Origin: Streptomyces aurantiacus
Lineage (GTDB): Bacteria > Actinomycetota > Actinomycetes > Streptomycetales > Streptomycetaceae
DNA length: 64,000 bases
Direction: 5' to 3'
NCBI RefSeq assembly: GCF_027107535.1
Contig: NZ_CP114283.1
Coordinates: 7,440,001-7,504,000 of the forward strand
In this document: positions 34,786-44,894 of the stretch, in pieces
Layout: each line of letters opens with the position of its first letter
Position numbering within the stretch: position 1 is the stretch's first letter
Notes under the pieces: generated by a model
The model's input: the letters and a program-made list of their open reading frames with translations, nothing else
What the model was told of the DNA's origin: nothing
The model's database searches: none
Translations under genes and position numbers: made by a program

Positions 34786-35544
34786 TCAGACTTCGGGGCG
34801 GAGCATCGGCGGATTGAGCAGCGTGGCGCCGCCCGCGCGGAAGAGCTGGGCGGGGCGGCCGCCCTGCCGGGTCGTCGTTCCGCCCGTGGGGACGAGGAAG
34901 CCCGGTGTGCCGGTCACCTTGCGGTGGAAGTTGCGGGGGTCGAGGGCCACTCCCCACACCGCCTCGTACACCCGGCGCAGTTCACCGACCGTGAACTCGG
35001 GCGGGCAGAACGCGGTGGCGAGCGACGAGTACTCGATCTTGGAGCGGGCGCGCTCCACACCGTCCGCGAGGATCTGGGCATGGTCGAAGGCGAGCGGTGC
35101 CGCCTGTTCACCGTCACGGCCGTAACCGCCCCGCTGGAGCAGCTCCTCGACGGGAGCCCAGCGTGCGCTGTGTGCGTCTCCGCCCGGGCGCGGCGCGGGC
35201 AGATCGGGCGCGAGAGCGAGGTGGGCGACGCTGACGACCCTCATCCTCGGGTCGCGCTTGGGATCGCCGTAGGTCGCGAGCTGTTCCAAGTGCGCGCCGT
35301 TCGCCTGTACCGGGGCATCGGGGTCGTGGGCGCGCAGACCCGTCTCCTCCAGCAATTCCCGAGCCGCGGCCTGCGAGAGGTCCTCGTCCGGCCTGACGAA
35401 GCCGCCGGGCAGCGCCCACCGTCCCTGAAAGGGCGGCTCACCCCTTCGTACCGCCAACGCGCACAGGGCGTGACGACGCACGGTCAGCACGACCAGGTCG
35501 ACGGTGACAGCGAACGGCGCGAAGGCTGACGGGTCGTAGGGCAT
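34786..35544 (-). CDS. nrtR: NrtR-type Nudix regulator of NAD metabolism
   Basis: The 252-residue protein has an N-terminal Nudix domain with an apparently complete Nudix box (GFVRPDEDLSQAAARELLEE, then TGL) and a C-terminal winged helix (FTVGELRRVYEAVWG; RNFHRKVTGTPGFLVPTG) characteristic of NrtR. NrtR represses NAD-biosynthesis genes and is released by ADP-ribose. Many regulatory NrtR proteins have lost the box; here it looks intact, so hydrolase activity is possible. The ATG at 35544 lies six bases after TATGAT and has no ribosome site, suggesting a leaderless mRNA. A palindrome sits between the promoter elements. Confidence 0.85.
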   Translation of the reverse strand: MPYDPSAFAPFAVTVDLVVLTVRRHALCALAVRRGEPPFQGRWALPGGFVRPDEDLSQAAARELLEETGLRAHDPDAPVQANGAHLEQLATYGDPKRDPRMRVVSVAHLALAPDLPAPRPGGDAHSARWAPVEELLQRGGYGRDGEQAAPLAFDHAQILADGVERARSKIEYSSLATAFCPPEFTVGELRRVYEAVWGVALDPRNFHRKVTGTPGFLVPTGGTTTRQGGRPAQLFRAGGATLLNPPMLRPEV

Positions 35545-35550
35545 GCCGAG

Positions 35551-35572
35551 ATCATAGTCGTCTGCCTGACGA
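35551..35572 (-). promoter_or_regulatory. nrtR promoter with embedded palindrome (candidate NrtR operator)
   Basis: The minus strand has -10 TATGAT (35556-35551) and, directly upstream, TCGTC-N5-GACGA (35572-35558), a perfect 5-bp-arm palindrome with the GTC...GAC core seen in NrtR operators. Its location in the -35/-10 spacer suits autorepression. Confidence 0.5.
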
Positions 35573-35672
35573 TAAACACTCCCTTCGCCGGTCGCTTCAG
35601 TGGCTGGTCCGCTGCTTCCCGGACGGGACACCGCCCGCCCTCCGCCGACTCGGGCTCGACGGCAAGCAGCCG

Positions 35673-37757
35673 TCAGGCCCCCAGCTGAAGCCCTTCGGCC
35701 GCCTCCTCCACCATGGCCAGGCCGAGCCTGCTGACGCGTACGGAGAAGGCTGCACCCGCGACCCGTAGGCCGGTCAGTCCGATCTCCCCCAGGGGAGCGC
35801 CGCGGACCGGGCGCAGTGTCACCGTGCGCGCTGGGGCGTCGGGGCGGATCCCGGCAAGGGAGGTGAGCAGGAGGACGCCGGCGGCCGCGGATGTGGCCGA
35901 CGGTCTGCAGGCCGTCGGATGCGGTACCGGGGCGCCGCCTTCGGCGCGCTGCTCCCCCGCATACATCTCGGGCAGCCGGTGGCCGAAGGCCTCGGCCGCC
36001 GCGAGCAGGCCCCGCAGCAGTGAAGCAGCCTCCTTCTCGTAGCCCGCGGCGGCCAGCCCTGCCACGGCCAGGGCCGTCTCATGGACCCGCACGGCCCCGC
36101 TCCGATGCCCGAACGGGTTGTACGCCGCCTCCTTCGCGCCGAGGCTGCGCAGGCCCCAGCCCGAGTCCATGGCGGGCCCGCCGAGCAGACGCGCGAGCTG
36201 TTCCGTCTGCACCCTGTCGAGCAGCCCCGAAGCCGGTGCGCCGGCGCCGAGCAGGCCGGTGTCGAGCAGATGGACACTGCCTGCACCGAAGTGGGGCACG
36301 AGCCGCCCTCCCGGCAGGCGGGCGGCGGCAGGTCTGCCGCCGCCTCTGTCCTCGATCCAGAAGTCCTCCTGGAACGCGGTCCGGATCTTCCCCGCCCGCT
36401 GCCGCAACTCGGCGCCGCCTCCCCTGCCGTACGCGTCGAGGAGGTCGGCGCCCAGCAGGGCGGCCCGGTGAGCGTGTGCCTGGGTCTCGCAGCGCCACGG
36501 CCCGCCCGGGTGCGGGTCGGACAGATACGTGCCGTCACCGAGAGCCGTGCGCAGCCAGTGCAGACAACGCTCGGCCGTGGGCAGCAGCTCTTCCGTCTCC
36601 GGCTCGGAAAGCCCCCAGCGCCGGGCTTCCGCGAGGACCACGGGGAACAGCAGGGTCGCCTCTTGGCCCGTACAACTCGGGGGCAGCAGGGCACCGGCCT
36701 GCCGTCGCGGGCCGGGAATCAGGCCGGACCGTGGCCCCGCACCCACGAGTTGGGTGCGGGCGAGGGTGCGCAGGGTGCCTGCGGCCAGTCGGGTACCCAG
36801 GGGCAGGGTCATGCGTGCTGCCGCCAGTGCCTCGGCCGGTGCCATGCCGCAGCGCCAGGGCGCCCCGGCCGCGAGGTGCGTGTCGGTCGGCTGCACGGGA
36901 TCGCGCAGGAGGAGTGCCTCGAGGTCCTCGATGCTCGTACGCAGGAGCGCCGGGACCCTGGGGTCGTCGCCCACGGCCCGTGCCGGGGCGAGCGGACTCG
37001 TGGCACCGCGCGCGACGGCCCGGATGGGGCCCGCTCCGGCCGGGCCCACTCTCAGTTCCACGCTTCGGGTGCCGCCTGGCGGCAGTTCGAGCTCCCATCG
37101 CAGCAGCCCGGCGGAGGCCAGCGCATCCATGGGCGGCGGGTCCGCGGTGACGACGGAGTGCCCGGTGGCACACGACCACCGCATGCCGGAGTCGTGGACG
37201 CTGGCCGGCAGATCGGGTCCGGCCCTCCCCGCGGCGACCGCGCCCAATTCGGCCAGGTCCGTGCCGAGCGCCAGCTCGACGGGAAGGCGCAGAGGGCGGT
37301 GGGCGGCGCTGCGCAGGGTGATCCGCTCCGTGCCGTCGGCGTACCGCGTCCGTTCGACCATGACATCCGGATCGGGTCCGCCGTCGGCCGACAGGCTCAG
37401 CGTGGCCACGAAGCGTGCCTGGTCGGCGGCGATCATCCGGGCCTGGACAGCGAGCGGCTCACGCCCCGCCACCCGCAACCGGCATCGGGACAGCATGCGC
37501 CGGCCCGATCGGTAGAAGCCTTCCAGTCCGTGGCCGGTCAGCTGCCCCTCCTTCGTGGAGATCGCGAGCCCCGGCAGGGCGACGCAGATCAGGGCGGTGT
37601 GCGCGGGTGGAAGGTTCGCCGGGCCGCGTTGCGCGGTAGGCGCCGGCTGCGCGGCCGGGGCGCCGCCGCGGTCTGTGGAGGGCTGCGCGGACCTGCGAAG
37701 GGCAGGGGAGCCACTGTTCGGAACAGGGGCCATGGAGGACTGGGTGGGCAGGGGCAT
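35673..37757 (-). CDS. Glycogen debranching enzyme-like (GDE N-terminal / amylo-alpha-glucosidase-type) protein
   Basis: The 694-residue soluble protein has an Ala/Pro/Gln-rich N-terminus (about 1-45), then a GDE N-terminal bis-type beta-sandwich (FYRSGRRMLSRCRLRVAGREPL, FVATLSLSADGG). An (alpha/alpha)6-like C-terminal half carries motifs such as GCQEATLLFP-type CTGQEATLLFP, YLSDPHPGGPWRCE, and SGWGLRSLGAKEAAYNPFGHRSGAVRVHETALAVAG. These match the six-hairpin glycosidase-like family annotated as glycogen debranching proteins in actinobacteria. Activity on glycogen is not proven by sequence. The ATG at 37757 (MPLPTQSS) is chosen; the open frame upstream looks noncoding. Confidence 0.8.
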   Translation of the reverse strand: MPLPTQSSMAPVPNSGSPALRRSAQPSTDRGGAPAAQPAPTAQRGPANLPPAHTALICVALPGLAISTKEGQLTGHGLEGFYRSGRRMLSRCRLRVAGREPLAVQARMIAADQARFVATLSLSADGGPDPDVMVERTRYADGTERITLRSAAHRPLRLPVELALGTDLAELGAVAAGRAGPDLPASVHDSGMRWSCATGHSVVTADPPPMDALASAGLLRWELELPPGGTRSVELRVGPAGAGPIRAVARGATSPLAPARAVGDDPRVPALLRTSIEDLEALLLRDPVQPTDTHLAAGAPWRCGMAPAEALAAARMTLPLGTRLAAGTLRTLARTQLVGAGPRSGLIPGPRRQAGALLPPSCTGQEATLLFPVVLAEARRWGLSEPETEELLPTAERCLHWLRTALGDGTYLSDPHPGGPWRCETQAHAHRAALLGADLLDAYGRGGGAELRQRAGKIRTAFQEDFWIEDRGGGRPAAARLPGGRLVPHFGAGSVHLLDTGLLGAGAPASGLLDRVQTEQLARLLGGPAMDSGWGLRSLGAKEAAYNPFGHRSGAVRVHETALAVAGLAAAGYEKEAASLLRGLLAAAEAFGHRLPEMYAGEQRAEGGAPVPHPTACRPSATSAAAGVLLLTSLAGIRPDAPARTVTLRPVRGAPLGEIGLTGLRVAGAAFSVRVSRLGLAMVEEAAEGLQLGA

Positions 37758-37961
37758 GGGGCGGCTTCTTCTGTGCTCCGTGCGCTGAGTGGGTGCTCGG
37801 CGAAGAGTGAGGGCTCGGCGAAGTGTGAGGGCTTTGACGGGGCGAGGCCTGTGCGAGGGCACGGCCCGGTCGAGAGCTGCGCCACTCTGGTGAACGGGGC
37901 GGGCCAGTCCCGGGTCACGCCCCGTTTCACCGAACTCCACCGATCGTCCTTGGCAGTGCGC

Positions 37962-39740
37962 TCATACGTCTCCCTTCTTCGTCCCTGGCCGCCCGGCGAC
38001 CCGTCGGGAGCGGGCCGCGCCATTCGTACCGTCGCTGCCCGCGGCCGGTCCGTCCGTCCCCGGAGCACCAGCAGGGGCGGATCGCGATGGGCGCGTGTGC
38101 CCGGTACCGGACGGTCGGGAGCCGGGCCGGTCGGTGGCGCTCTCCGTGGTCCGCGACCTGCGTCGGCGACGGGCAGGCACCCGTGACGGCCGCGTCCGGG
38201 CATGCCCGGACGTTCCGTCGGACGCGCCCGGCGGCAGTGAAGAAGCGGCCGCCTTGTCCTCCACCCGGTCCGCACGCTCCCCGCGGAGGCAGCGGCGAAT
38301 CGACTCCGGGTCCAGGCCCTCGTTGCACGCCTGGTGGAGGAGACGGGCGAAGAGGTACTCGGAATCCGCTCCCAGCGCCATGGCCAGGGCTTCGCGGGCT
38401 TCCAGCTCGTCGCCGGAGGACCAGGCCACCCATCCGGCGAGCGTGAGCGGCGCCGCGGCGTGTTCGCCGTACGGTCCGACGCAGCGGCGGGCCAGTGCCC
38501 GCCAGAGCCGCAGGGCCGGTCCGGCCTCGTCGCCCTCCATCCACGCGGCTGCCCGGTCCCGAGTCGTGCGGTCCTGAAGGCCGAGAATCAACGTGGCCGC
38601 CTCGTCGTGGCGCAGCAGTTCGTCGTCCCGGAGATCCGCCGCCAGACTGCCGGGCTTGCCGGCCGCAGGTGTGGCGTCGGCGAATCGGCGCATCGCCCGG
38701 TGAGCCAGCTCCAGGGTCTGGACCGCCACGACGGCACGGCTCTCGTCGTCCAGAATTCGGGGAATCAGCGCCATGCTCACCGCGTCCAGGGCGGACTCCT
38801 GCGCCCCGGCCGCCTTGGTCTCCCACGGGGTGAGCCTGGCCCTCAGCTCCCGCAGGGTGCCCCGGACCTGGAGTCCGGCATAGGTGGCGGCCGCGGCCAG
38901 CACTGAGGTACCGGGCAGTCCCATGGACGTGCCGTCAGGGGGACAGCAGTGCTCGCTGGGGCAGCAGTACGACCAGAAGCGGCCGTCCGAGATGCAGAGA
39001 GCCTCGATGACCGGGACGTCGAGCACTCCACATGCCGTGCGCAGCAACTGTGCGAGCGGACGCAGGCGTTCCATGACCGCTCGGCCCGATTCGCCTTCCC
39101 TGGGATCCTGGCAGAGGAAGGCGACCATGCTCTCGGGCAGCGCGCCCCTTCGTTCGCTGCCCTTCACCAGGCCGTGGGTCAGTTGCTCCGCGACGGACGG
39201 CCAGTCGTCCGCGTTGCCGGGGATACCGAGCCGGGCCCGTCCACCGAAACGGCCTCGCCCGTCCCTGTCGTGGAGAGCGACGAGCACGATGCTGTCCTCA
39301 GGGCGGTATCCGAGCAAGTAGGGAAGGGCATCGGCCAGTTCAGCGGGGGTGCGGAGGGTGACCTGGTGCTCGGGGTACGGGGTGCCTGGCGGGCCATGGA
39401 CCAGATCGGCGGAACTCGTACCGTCCTGGCTCGCCCCGTGTCCGTCACGGCTCTCCCCGTGTCCACCACGCTCCCGGCCGTGACCGCTTCGCCCTGAGGC
39501 GTCGTCCCCGAAGCCGGCTTCACGGCGCGCCGGCCCGTCTCCACGACTGCTTCCACCCGCTTCCCCGAACCGGCCGCCCCCGCTCTTCCCGCCCAGCACG
39601 CCGGGTCCGCTCTGCGCACCTCGTACGCCCTGGCCGCCCTCCCCGCCCGATCCGTCCTGCTCGTCCAGTCCGCCGTTCTCATCGCATCCGTCGATGTCAC
39701 CGTCGCCGAGGTTCCCGGCCGGTTCGCTGTGGTTCGTCAT
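37962..39740 (-). CDS. DUF4192 family protein
   Basis: The 592-residue protein has a long Gly/Asp/Ser-rich disordered N-terminus (about 1-115). A DUF4192 domain follows ([38 protein letters not shown] and later [18 protein letters not shown], Cys-rich and possibly metal-binding). The Arg/Pro/Ser-rich tail (about 490-592) is also disordered. DUF4192 is common in actinobacteria and of unknown function. It is divergent from the RecQ helicase gene, with two DnaA boxes in the shared intergenic region. Confidence 0.85.
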   Translation of the reverse strand: MTNHSEPAGNLGDGDIDGCDENGGLDEQDGSGGEGGQGVRGAQSGPGVLGGKSGGGRFGEAGGSSRGDGPARREAGFGDDASGRSGHGRERGGHGESRDGHGASQDGTSSADLVHGPPGTPYPEHQVTLRTPAELADALPYLLGYRPEDSIVLVALHDRDGRGRFGGRARLGIPGNADDWPSVAEQLTHGLVKGSERRGALPESMVAFLCQDPREGESGRAVMERLRPLAQLLRTACGVLDVPVIEALCISDGRFWSYCCPSEHCCPPDGTSMGLPGTSVLAAAATYAGLQVRGTLRELRARLTPWETKAAGAQESALDAVSMALIPRILDDESRAVVAVQTLELAHRAMRRFADATPAAGKPGSLAADLRDDELLRHDEAATLILGLQDRTTRDRAAAWMEGDEAGPALRLWRALARRCVGPYGEHAAAPLTLAGWVAWSSGDELEAREALAMALGADSEYLFARLLHQACNEGLDPESIRRCLRGERADRVEDKAAASSLPPGASDGTSGHARTRPSRVPARRRRRSRTTESATDRPGSRPSGTGHTRPSRSAPAGAPGTDGPAAGSDGTNGAARSRRVAGRPGTKKGDV

Positions 39741-39780
39741 GTCGTGACCATCCCGCGGATCCCAGAATTCCGCTTTGCCC

Positions 39781-39822
39781 TGTGGATAACCACGACCATG
39801 ATCACGTCAGAAGTTGTCCACA
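39781..39822. promoter_or_regulatory. Two DnaA boxes between DUF4192 and recQ
   Basis: TGTGGATAA at 39781-39789 (reverse of TTATCCACA) and TTGTCCACA at 39814-39822 match the DnaA-box consensus; TTGTCCACA is the preferred Streptomyces form. They face each other with about 25 bp between. Confidence 0.6.
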
Positions 39823-39872
39823 GCAGGCGGACCCATTCGCGCGATGTCCGACCCATCGGGTTGCATGGAGCC

Positions 39873-42035
39873 ATGAGCAACGAAGAGCTGCACGCCGCGG
39901 CCGACATCGTCCTCGCCCGCCTCGTCGGCGCGCCGGCGGGCGACGCCCGGCTGCGCGAGGACCAGTGGCGCGCCATCGAGGCCCTGGTGGCCGACAAGCG
40001 CAGGGCCCTGGTGGTGCAGCGCACCGGCTGGGGCAAGTCCGCCGTGTACTTCGTCGCGACCGCGCTGCTGCGTGAGCAGGGGGCAGGTCCCACTGTCATC
40101 GTCTCCCCGCTCCTCGCTCTCATGCGCAACCAGGTCGAGGCTGCCGCCCGCGCCGGCATCCGGGCGCGGACCATCAACTCGTCCAACACGGAGGAATGGG
40201 ACACGATCCAGGACGAGGTGGCCGCGGGTGCGGTCGATGTCCTTCTGGTGAGCCCGGAGCGCCTCAACAACCCGGACTTCCGTGACCAGGTACTGCCCAA
40301 ACTGGCCGCGGCGACCGGCCTGCTCGTGGTGGACGAGGCTCACTGCATCTCCGACTGGGGCCACGACTTCCGGCCGGACTACCGCCGCCTGCGGACGATG
40401 CTCGCCGATCTCCCCCCGGGCGTCCCGGTCCTCGCCACCACCGCCACGGCAAACGCGCGCGTGACGGCCGACGTGGCCGAGCAGCTGGGGACCGGCGGCA
40501 GCACGGACGCCCTCGTCCTGCGCGGCCCACTGGACCGGGAGAGCCTGAGCCTCGGTGTGCTGCAGTTGCCGGACTCCGCCCACCGGATGGCCTGGCTCGC
40601 CGAGCACCTGGCCGAGCTGCCGGGCTCCGGAATCATCTACACGCTCACCGTGGCCGCCGCCGAGGAGGTCACCGCCTTCCTCCGGCAGAGCGGGCACACG
40701 GTGACCTCGTACACGGGGAAGACGGAGAACGCGGACCGTCAGCAGGCGGAGGAGGATCTGCTGGCCAACCGGGTCAAGGCCCTCGTGGCCACGTCGGCGC
40801 TGGGCATGGGCTTCGACAAGCCCGACCTCGGCTTCGTGGTGCACCTGGGGTCGCCGTCCTCCCCCATCGCGTACTACCAGCAGGTGGGGCGTGCGGGCCG
40901 GGGCGTGGAGCATGCCGAGGTGCTGCTCCTGCCGGGCAAGGAGGATCAGGCGATCTGGCAGTACTTCGCATCGATCGCCTTCCCTCCGGAGGAGCAGGTC
41001 AGGCGCACCCTGGACGCTCTCGGCCAGGCGGGCCGCCCCCTGTCGCTCCCCGCGCTCGAACCACTGGTGGAGCTGCGCCGGTCACGGCTCGAGACGATGC
41101 TCAAGGTCCTGGACGTGGACGGCGCCGTTCAGCGCGTCAAGGGCGGCTGGATCTCCACAGGCACACCATGGGCGTACGACACCGAGCGTTACGCGTGGGT
41201 CGCGAAGCAGCGCGCGGCCGAGCAGCAGGCCATGCGCGACTACGTGACGACCACGGGCTGCCGGATGGAGTTCCTGCGCCGGCAGCTGGACGACGAGGGA
41301 GCGGCCCCGTGCGGTCGCTGTGACACCTGCACGGAGCCGCGCTTCTCCGTCGCCGTGTCCTCGTCCGCCCTGGACTCGGCGCGTGGAGAACTCGGCCGCG
41401 CGGGTGTCGAGGTGGAGCCCCGGAAGATGTGGCCCACGGGTCTGCCCGCCGTGGGAGTCGACCTGAAGGGACGCATCCCGGCCGGCGAACAGGCCTCGAC
41501 CGGACGGGCGCTGGGACGCCTGTCGGACATCGGCTGGGGCAACCGGCTGCGGCCCATGCTCGGACCGCAGGCCTCGGACGAACCCGTTCCGGACGATGTG
41601 GCGCAGGCCGTCGTCGGTGTGCTGGCGGACTGGGCGAAAGGCCCGGGCGGCTGGGCGTCGGGCAGTTCCGACGCGCAGCCGCGCCCGGTCGGTGTCGTCA
41701 CCATGGCGTCGCACCGGCGGCCACGCCTGGTCCAGTCGCTGGGCGCACGAATCGCGGAGGTCGGCCGCCTGCCCCTGCTGGGCTCCATCGAATACGCCCC
41801 GGGCGCCGATGGCGCGCAGGTCTCCAGAAGCAACAGCGCGCAGCGGCTGAAGGCCCTCGACGGCGTACTCGTGGTGCCGCCGTCCCTGAGCGCGGCGCTC
41901 GCCCGGTCCGAAGGGCCCGTCCTCCTCGTGGACGACTCGACCGATACCGGCTGGACGCTCGCGGTGGCCGCGCGCCTGCTCCGGCGAGCCGGCGCACAGG
42001 GGGTGTTGCCGCTGGTCCTCGCCGTGCAAGGGTGA
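39873..42035 (+). CDS. RecQ-family DNA helicase with C-terminal phosphoribosyltransferase-like domain
   Basis: The 720-residue protein has a RecQ helicase core: [12 protein letters not shown] (Walker A, unusual Trp-Gly for Ser-Gly), [21 protein letters not shown] (DEAH box) and [23 protein letters not shown] with [11 protein letters not shown] (motifs V/VI). A zinc module has Cys residues in [15 protein letters not shown]...CGRCDTC. The last about 150 residues differ from RecQ's HRDC and contain [14 protein letters not shown], the PRPP-loop signature of type I phosphoribosyltransferases. It should unwind DNA in recombination or repair; the added domain may bind a nucleotide. The ATG at 39873 is chosen over longer frames upstream. 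Confidence 0.9.
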   Translation: MSNEELHAAADIVLARLVGAPAGDARLREDQWRAIEALVADKRRALVVQRTGWGKSAVYFVATALLREQGAGPTVIVSPLLALMRNQVEAAARAGIRARTINSSNTEEWDTIQDEVAAGAVDVLLVSPERLNNPDFRDQVLPKLAAATGLLVVDEAHCISDWGHDFRPDYRRLRTMLADLPPGVPVLATTATANARVTADVAEQLGTGGSTDALVLRGPLDRESLSLGVLQLPDSAHRMAWLAEHLAELPGSGIIYTLTVAAAEEVTAFLRQSGHTVTSYTGKTENADRQQAEEDLLANRVKALVATSALGMGFDKPDLGFVVHLGSPSSPIAYYQQVGRAGRGVEHAEVLLLPGKEDQAIWQYFASIAFPPEEQVRRTLDALGQAGRPLSLPALEPLVELRRSRLETMLKVLDVDGAVQRVKGGWISTGTPWAYDTERYAWVAKQRAAEQQAMRDYVTTTGCRMEFLRRQLDDEGAAPCGRCDTCTEPRFSVAVSSSALDSARGELGRAGVEVEPRKMWPTGLPAVGVDLKGRIPAGEQASTGRALGRLSDIGWGNRLRPMLGPQASDEPVPDDVAQAVVGVLADWAKGPGGWASGSSDAQPRPVGVVTMASHRRPRLVQSLGARIAEVGRLPLLGSIEYAPGADGAQVSRSNSAQRLKALDGVLVVPPSLSAALARSEGPVLLVDDSTDTGWTLAVAARLLRRAGAQGVLPLVLAVQG

Positions 42036-42256
42036 TCAACGTGTAGTCGTGTGGACACCGGGCAGGGATATATGCGGCGGATCGCCAGATAACGGTCGGT
42101 GGCCCCAATTGCTCGTTGCCGCAACCAAGTTCGACAGGAAGAATTGGCTACGCGCCCCGCGTGGCCTCCCGAGGCCGCCCGTTCGGGCTGTGCTGCGGCG
42201 CGCTCCCCCAGTCCGACCCCCGCCCGCAGTGTGGGCGCGTAGCCGAAGGGAGGACC

Positions 42257-42883
42257 GTGACCTTCGGATTCGCTCCGTCCTCGGCGGCATCGATGTCGAC
42301 GTCCGCCAACTCCGCCAACCCACTGGCCCGGATGCTCGAGCCCGCCGAATGGGCCGCCGCCGGGATTCCGCTGCTGCGCAATCCTCGTGAGGTCGTCAGC
42401 GGGCTGCACGCGCGGCATCGGCCCGGGCCCGCGACCGCGATTGTGGCGGTGCTCGACCCCGACGAACGGCTGAACGCGAGCGCCTCCTTCACTCGGCGGC
42501 AGGCTCCGGCGGACGGATGGGTGTTCCGGAACGCGCTGCTCGCACAGCTGCGGCGGGTCATTCCGCACGACCTGCGGCGCCGCACCCCGGTGCGTACGGC
42601 GGTGTTGCTCTACTGCCGTGAGGGCGACGCGCGTTGGACCGAGGAGGACGGGGCGTGGATGTGGGGGTTGCGGGACGCCTGCACACTGCACGGACTGCGC
42701 TGTGGCGCGTACATCACGCTGACACGTGACGGCTGGCAGGTGCTCGGTGAGGGACGGGGAGGGCGCCGCCCCAGCGCGGACTCGCCGCCGGAGTCGCTGG
42801 AGTCGTTCGCGGCGGCCGAGACCGTGCAGCCACGCACGGGTGGCGCCGCCTCGGAGATGCTGCGCCGCGCTGCCGCCCGCTGA
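42257..42883 (+). CDS. Conserved hypothetical protein
   Basis: The 208-residue protein begins at GTG with AAGGGAGG upstream. It shows an ordered core (LEPAEWAAAGIPLLRNPREVVSGLHARH; AIVAVLDPDERLNASASFTRRQA; VRTAVLLYCREGDARWTEEDGAWMWGLRDACTLHGLRCGAYITLTRDGWQ) and a disordered tail. The alternating beta/alpha pattern could be a small Rossmann-like or JAB-like fold. I do not recognise a family, though such proteins are conserved next to recQ in Streptomyces. It is 221 bp downstream of recQ on the same strand. Confidence 0.8.
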   Translation: MTFGFAPSSAASMSTSANSANPLARMLEPAEWAAAGIPLLRNPREVVSGLHARHRPGPATAIVAVLDPDERLNASASFTRRQAPADGWVFRNALLAQLRRVIPHDLRRRTPVRTAVLLYCREGDARWTEEDGAWMWGLRDACTLHGLRCGAYITLTRDGWQVLGEGRGGRRPSADSPPESLESFAAAETVQPRTGGAASEMLRRAAAR

Positions 42884-43346
42884 GTCTGCGGCTGCCGCGG
42901 ACACGGGCAAACGGGCGGGGAGCGCTTCTCACGAGCGCCGCGGAGGCCGGTCGCACCCGGCTACGTGCATCACGCGGGCGTGAGAAGCGAGGCCTCGCAC
43001 AGGTGCGGCAATCGCTGCGCCACCGCCGCACGCGCTTCCGGCAGGCACAACTGTCACGCCTCACACAGGCCCGGCAGGCACCACCGCCACGCCACGAACA
43101 GGTATGGCGGGCACAGTGGCAGCACCTCACGCAGTTCGGGCAGGCACACTCAGCGCATCGCTACGGACATCGACGCCCTGCCAGCATGACCGCGAACACG
43201 GTCACGCACCGGCGAGGGCGAGCCGCGCCTGGCCGACGGCCTGGCCCGGCTCGCCGGAACGGGTCGCGTACCGCCGCCATTGTGATGGGGGCGCTACGCG
43301 ACCCGTCCCGGCACACGCCGGACCGTCCTCTGTGCATCGCTCCGAT
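42884..43346. other. Gene-free convergent intergenic region
   Basis: About 460 bp contain imperfect CAGGCA/GGCACA-type short repeats (43035-43150) and open frames without ribosome sites. Nothing else was recognised until the terminator at its right end. Confidence 0.4.
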
Positions 43347-43370
43347 CAGAGGCCACCGCGGTGGCCTCTG
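43347..43370. terminator. Bidirectional palindromic terminator
   Basis: CAGAGGCCAC-CGCG-GTGGCCTCTG is a perfect 24-bp palindrome between convergent genes, 33 bp past the stop of the minus-strand gene. Confidence 0.75.
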
Positions 43371-43402
43371 CGTCGCGAGATCCCCTGGAAGAGCGGGGGA
43401 CC

Positions 43403-44032
43403 TCAGACCCCCGCGCCCAGCACCGAGTTGATCTGCTGCGGGTCCCCGCAGACGATCAGCAGGGCGCCGGCTCGGCCGAGGGCCAGCGGCAGGGCGGTGG
43501 CGGCAATGGTGTCGGGCCCACCGTTGACGGCGACGACGACCACGGGCCGGGACGCGGCACGACCGACTGCGGAGGCATCGGCGTAGAACACGTCGTCTCC
43601 CGCGTCGTGCTGGGCCCAGTACGCGGCCTCACCGAAGGAGAGCTCGTGCGCGGCCCACGGGTGCGGTTCGCCGGTGGTGATCACCAGCACCTCACCGGGG
43701 ACCCTGCCCGAGTCAAGGAGCAGGTCGACCGCTTCCTCGGCGGCGTCCAGCGCGCCCTCGGCCGAGGCCGGGATCAGCTGGATCTGCGGAGTCGAGGCTG
43801 CGGTGGGGGCCGCCGGGGCGGACGGCCCCGGCTTGGCCACGGCCGTGTCGCGCGCAGTGCGTTGCACAGGCGGCGTCGGCCGGACAGGACCCGGACGGCC
43901 GGGACGCGGCGGAGCCGCGGGACGGGGACCGGGTACAGGACGGGGGGTCGGCGCGGTCCGGTTTGTGGCCGGACTGACACGGGGACCCTGGGCACTCTCG
44001 TGAATCTGAGGCTCCTCGGGAATGAGAGGCAT
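43403..44032 (-). CDS. Hypothetical protein with Pro-rich N-terminus, downstream of rnhB
   Basis: The 209-residue protein has a Pro/Arg/Ala-rich disordered region (about residues 20-85). An ordered C-terminal domain of about 120 residues follows (AEGALDAAEEAVDLLLDSGRVPGEVLVITTGEPHPWAAHELSFGEAAYW; DDVFYADASAVGRAASRPVVVVAVNGG; GALLIVCGDPQQINSVLGAGV). The alternating hydrophobic strands and the ending IVCGDPQQI resemble the core of a UvrD-like ATPase, but no Walker A is present. No named family is recognised. The ATG lacks a strong ribosome site. It lies 68 bp after rnhB in the same direction. Confidence 0.75.
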   Translation of the reverse strand: MPLIPEEPQIHESAQGPRVSPATNRTAPTPRPVPGPRPAAPPRPGRPGPVRPTPPVQRTARDTAVAKPGPSAPAAPTAASTPQIQLIPASAEGALDAAEEAVDLLLDSGRVPGEVLVITTGEPHPWAAHELSFGEAAYWAQHDAGDDVFYADASAVGRAASRPVVVVAVNGGPDTIAATALPLALGRAGALLIVCGDPQQINSVLGAGV

Positions 44033-44100
44033 GAGCTGATTTTTATCAAACGCCGGTGCGACTCGCGAAGGCGGGTGGCACATGAGTGCGAACGGGATCG

Positions 44101-44802
44101 TCAGAAATCGAAGCCGAGTTGCCCTTCGATCTCCGGAACGCTTCCGTCCGCCCAACTGCGGACCTTCTTGAGGTGCCGCCACTGGGGCAGCGCATCAAGA
44201 TACGCCCACGACAGCCGGTGGTACGGGGTGGGTCCCCGCATCTCCAGCGCGGCCTTGTGAACCGGTGACGGATACCCGGCGTTGGCCGCAAAACCGAAGT
44301 CTGCATGGTCCATACCCAGTTCGGCCATCATTTTGTCGCGCTGGACCTTCGCGATCACCGAGGCGGCCGCGACGGCGATACAGGACTGGTCGCCCTTGAT
44401 CACCGTACGGACCCGCCACGGGTTCCCGAGGTAGTCGTGCTTCCCGTCGAGGATGACCGCGTCGGGACGCACCGGCAGAGTTTCGAGGGCCCGGCCGGCC
44501 GCCAGTCGCAGTGCGGCCGTCATGCCCATGTGGTCGATCTCCTCCGGAGAGGCGTGCCCCAGGGCGTACGAGGTCACCCACGTCGCCAGTATCTCGGCGA
44601 GCGCGGTACGCCTCTTGACGGTGAGCAGCTTGGAGTCGGTGAGGCCTTCGGGCGGGCGACGCAGGCCCGTGACCGCCGCGCAGACGGTGACCGGGCCGGC
44701 CCAGGCGCCGCGCCCCACCTCGTCGACGCCGGCGACGACCTTCGCTCCGGTCGTGGCGCGCAGGGAGCGCTCGACGGTGTGGGTAGGTGGTTCGTACGGC
44801 AT
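44101..44802 (-). CDS. rnhB: Ribonuclease HII
   Basis: The 233-residue enzyme removes ribonucleotides from DNA. The catalytic acidic residues are visible in [15 protein letters not shown] (DEXGRG), [12 protein letters not shown] and [16 protein letters not shown] region (final Asp). KLL in [12 protein letters not shown] is the conserved DSK motif. It has the normal length for Streptomyces RNase HII. It is likely co-transcribed with the hypothetical gene downstream. Confidence 0.96.
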   Translation of the reverse strand: MPYEPPTHTVERSLRATTGAKVVAGVDEVGRGAWAGPVTVCAAVTGLRRPPEGLTDSKLLTVKRRTALAEILATWVTSYALGHASPEEIDHMGMTAALRLAAGRALETLPVRPDAVILDGKHDYLGNPWRVRTVIKGDQSCIAVAAASVIAKVQRDKMMAELGMDHADFGFAANAGYPSPVHKAALEMRGPTPYHRLSWAYLDALPQWRHLKKVRSWADGSVPEIEGQLGFDF

Positions 44803-44894
44803 GGCGTGCTCAGCCTACGCCGCCCTCGACCCCACGCGACACCCCGGTCCCAGGAGTACACCGAGCACCTCCGACCCTCCGGCCCGCAGGCCGG

